Below are positions 62,220-64,000 of a DNA stretch of 64,000 bases, piece by piece. The position numbers and the translations under genes are program-made. Numbering within the stretch: the first letter of the stretch is position 1; the number at the start of each line of letters is the position of its first letter. A model generated the notes under the pieces. The model had not been told where the DNA came from. It made no database searches and saw nothing but the letters and a program-made list of their open reading frames with translations. The stretch comes from Pseudoalteromonas shioyasakiensis (GTDB taxonomy: Bacteria; Pseudomonadota; Gammaproteobacteria; Enterobacterales; Alteromonadaceae): positions 1 through 64,000 of the forward strand of contig NZ_LRUE01000016.1 of assembly GCF_001550135.1 (NCBI RefSeq), in the 5' to 3' direction.

Positions 62220-63398
62220 TTAAAATAGCTCGATATCCGTTTGTGAAGTCACATCTTCGGTCTCACTCGGTTCAGCCATTTTTTGTAAGCTCGCTAAAAG
62301 TTCACTACGCGATTCGATAATATGCTTTAGCTGAAACTTTATAAACGATAAGTCTTCATTCAGTGAGGTAAATATTAGCTGGGTTTGTTTTAATTGCTGC
62401 AAGTGAAATGCGACTTCGTCGCTGCCCGATAAACCACTTTGCTCAATAGACTTATTTAGCTCATCAAGTTGGGCGGCAAATTTCTCGACAGCATGTTCGC
62501 GCGAATCACTGTTTTGGTACATTTGATCAGATAACTCATTAAACGAGTTACCAATTTGCTGCGCCTGAGTCAGTGCCCGCTCATTGTTTTCCATGTCTTG
62601 TACTTTGGCGTTAGTCACCTCAAGAATATGCGGGAATAGATCTTTATAACGACCATAAAGCTGGGCATCATCAAGTGGCATGTTTTTGATCAGCATCGAC
62701 ACTTTAGGGTAATTAATAATAGTGCGATGGCTAAAATCAACAAAGCGATTTGCATCACGGTGTTTTTCGAGCAGCTCTTGCTCAAGTGGACACACCCCGC
62801 CCTCAGCACTACAAAATATGCCTACATCTTGATACCAAAACGCCAGTACGACATCGAGCTCCATCGGATTAAAAAACTCAAACATATGCTCAGATAACGC
62901 TTTGATATCGTGTGCATGATAGCTTTGCCCAACGTAGCGCATTATACGACCCATATCCCCTGAATCTGTCATCGCGATTTCGGCAGTGATTTGCGCTCGC
63001 TCTACATCACTTTTAAGCTTTTTAGAGTGCTGACGATATTGATATAACACGCGAATACGTGCCATGAGTTCTTCAGCATTAAATGGTTTTACAATGTAGT
63101 CAGCAGCACCTGCGTTATAACCTTTTACACGGTCTGGTAGGTCAGCTTTACCCGATAAAAACATCACAGGCGTGTCTTTTGTTTGCGGGTTAGCTTTTAA
63201 TTCGTTACATACCTCAAAGCCCGTTTTACCCGGCATTTCGATATCTAGTAAGATGATATCAGGGTTGTACTTTAACGCCTGTCTTAATCCTTCGTCGCCA
63301 TTTTTAGCATGGATCAGTGTGCAAAAGCCCGATAGCGATTCCTCAATCACATGATGGATATATTTATCATCATCAATGGCTAATACAAGTTTTGACAT
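62220..63398 (-). CDS. Response regulator with REC domain and helical output
   Basis: A 392-aa protein. The N-terminal REC domain (about 1-122) has the acidic triad IDDD (8-11), LLDIEMPG phosphoacceptor and KPF. The C-terminal part has no DNA-binding or enzymatic motif: an alpha/beta region (about 140-250) with two cysteines (FCSAEGGVC) and a long coiled coil (about 270-370). It is an uncharacterised output domain common in marine gammaproteobacteria. No kinase is adjacent. Confidence 0.82.
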   Translation of the reverse strand: MSKLVLAIDDDKYIHHVIEESLSGFCTLIHAKNGDEGLRQALKYNPDIILLDIEMPGKTGFEVCNELKANPQTKDTPVMFLSGKADLPDRVKGYNAGAADYIVKPFNAEELMARIRVLYQYRQHSKKLKSDVERAQITAEIAMTDSGDMGRIMRYVGQSYHAHDIKALSEHMFEFFNPMELDVVLAFWYQDVGIFCSAEGGVCPLEQELLEKHRDANRFVDFSHRTIINYPKVSMLIKNMPLDDAQLYGRYKDLFPHILEVTNAKVQDMENNERALTQAQQIGNSFNELSDQMYQNSDSREHAVEKFAAQLDELNKSIEQSGLSGSDEVAFHLQQLKQTQLIFTSLNEDLSFIKFQLKHIIESRSELLASLQKMAEPSETEDVTSQTDIELF

Positions 63399-63465
63399 GC
63401 TTAATTCCTATAAACTCTTTTTTAAGAAGGATAGTACGAGAGCGTGATTTTGCGAAGAAATATTA

Positions 63466-63491
63466 ATAAAAAAAGCGCCTTACGGCGCTTT
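63466..63491 (-). terminator. Terminator after prlC
   Basis: The stem AAAGCGCC/GGCGCTTT with a TTAC loop has an A run on its left, giving U's on the minus strand, 16 bp after the stop. Confidence 0.88.
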
Positions 63492-63507
63492 AGATCAACA
63501 AACTTTA

Positions 63508-64000
63508 TTATGCAGCAATGCCGCTGTGTCTAAGTAGTGCATCAACTTGAGGTTCGCGTCCTCGGAACTTTTTAAATAGCTCCATCGGCTCTTCACTGCC
63601 CCCTTTCTCTAAAATGTTCTTTAAGAAAGCTTCGCCCGTTGCTGGGTTAAAGATGCCTTCTTCTTCAAATTTAGAAAACGCATCAGCCGAAAGTACTTCA
63701 GCCCACTTGTAAGAGTAATAACCTGCGCTGTAACCGCCCGCAAAAATGTGGCTAAAGCCATGCTGAAAGCGGTTAAATGCAGGCGCTTTAACAACGGCCG
63801 TTTTACTGCGCACATCATCAAGAGTTGCTTGAATGTTACATGGCTCACCCGCTTTGTAAGTATAGTGAATAGTAAAGTCAAACAACGAGAACTCAAGCTG
63901 ACGCAGCATTTGCATACCTGATTGGAAGTTCTTCGCAGCTAGGAGTTTATCTAATAACTCTTTTGGTAACGGCTCATCTGTTTCGTAATGGCCCGAAATA
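63508..64000 (-). CDS. prlC: Oligopeptidase A, C-terminal part (gene continues beyond the window)
   Basis: The C-terminal 163 residues of an M3 zinc metallopeptidase. The frame is open past the internal Met at 63915 to the right edge (ISGHYETDEPLPKELLDKLL...). Blocks such as RQLEFSLFDFTIHYTYK, FSHIFAGGYSAGYYSYKWAEVLSADAF and the end RGREPQVDALLRHSGIAA match E. coli OpdA/PrlC. The HEXXH zinc motif lies outside the window. It degrades signal peptides and other oligopeptides in the cytoplasm. In E. coli prlC is also next to rsmJ (yhiQ). Confidence 0.93.
   Translation of the reverse strand, partial: ISGHYETDEPLPKELLDKLLAAKNFQSGMQMLRQLEFSLFDFTIHYTYKAGEPCNIQATLDDVRSKTAVVKAPAFNRFQHGFSHIFAGGYSAGYYSYKWAEVLSADAFSKFEEEGIFNPATGEAFLKNILEKGGSEEPMELFKKFRGREPQVDALLRHSGIAA

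Overview
The window reads as a chromosomal segment of a marine gammaproteobacterium of the Alteromonadales, most likely Pseudoalteromonas. The housekeeping proteins are close to E. coli in sequence and partly in order (rph-pyrE, yicC, gmk-rpoZ-spoT, trmH-recG, asnC/asnA, hdfR/maoP, rpsF-priB-rpsR-rplI, dnaB-alr, rpmB-rpmG, radC/coaBC). These sit beside typical marine genes: an exported subtilase with PPC domains, an S9 peptidase, an exported KatG and several GGDEF proteins. The genome is A+T-leaning, and TTG/GTG starts are common. Several genes have starts inside the longest open frame, and I chose these from Shine-Dalgarno (SD) spacing and family length.

Layout. 0-0.1 kb: an rrn P1-type promoter pointing out of the left edge, so an rRNA operon probably starts there. 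0.3-2.7 kb: rph-pyrE diverging from yicC. 2.8-12.8 kb: gmk-rpoZ-spoT-ridA, a FapA-like gene, asnA/asnC, trmH-recG. 12.9-22.6 kb: a porin behind a Pho-box-like sequence, hdfR/maoP, a dual-REC diguanylate cyclase, rarD, recQ, an outer-membrane protein and a small MscS protein. 22.7-30.2 kb: a RimK module, zntB, rof, tRNA-Arg(CCG), a probable thiamine-salvage trio and alr. 30.2-37.6 kb: dnaB, an ECF sigma/anti-sigma/DUF4097 operon and a minor-pilin operon. 37.8-42.9 kb: ribosomal-protein operons, radC, coaBC, slmA.

42.9-54.8 kb is the accessory part. An S9 peptidase, an exported KatG and two c-di-GMP synthases are followed by a small A+T-rich island (51.9-54.7 kb) of immunity-like and HEAT-repeat genes with no toxin. 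This stretch is studded with tandem heptanucleotide repeats of three related word families, among them a perfect 17-copy array just upstream of a PAS-GGDEF gene. Two island genes are each preceded, and closely coupled, by a micro-ORF whose product begins MGEVV.K. 54.8-64 kb: a YhiN flavoprotein, a secreted subtilase, a near-palindromic ~266-bp repeat (half of which recurs before recQ), a peroxiredoxin, an MCP, rsmJ, a response regulator and the 3' end of prlC.

The best leads are the heptamer family with its possible phase-variable switch, the orphan immunity island with its paired micro-ORFs, the Pho box before the porin, the thiamine trio, and a RimK module alongside an S6 that lacks a C-terminal glutamate. 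All family names come from reading protein sequences by eye; no database search was run.
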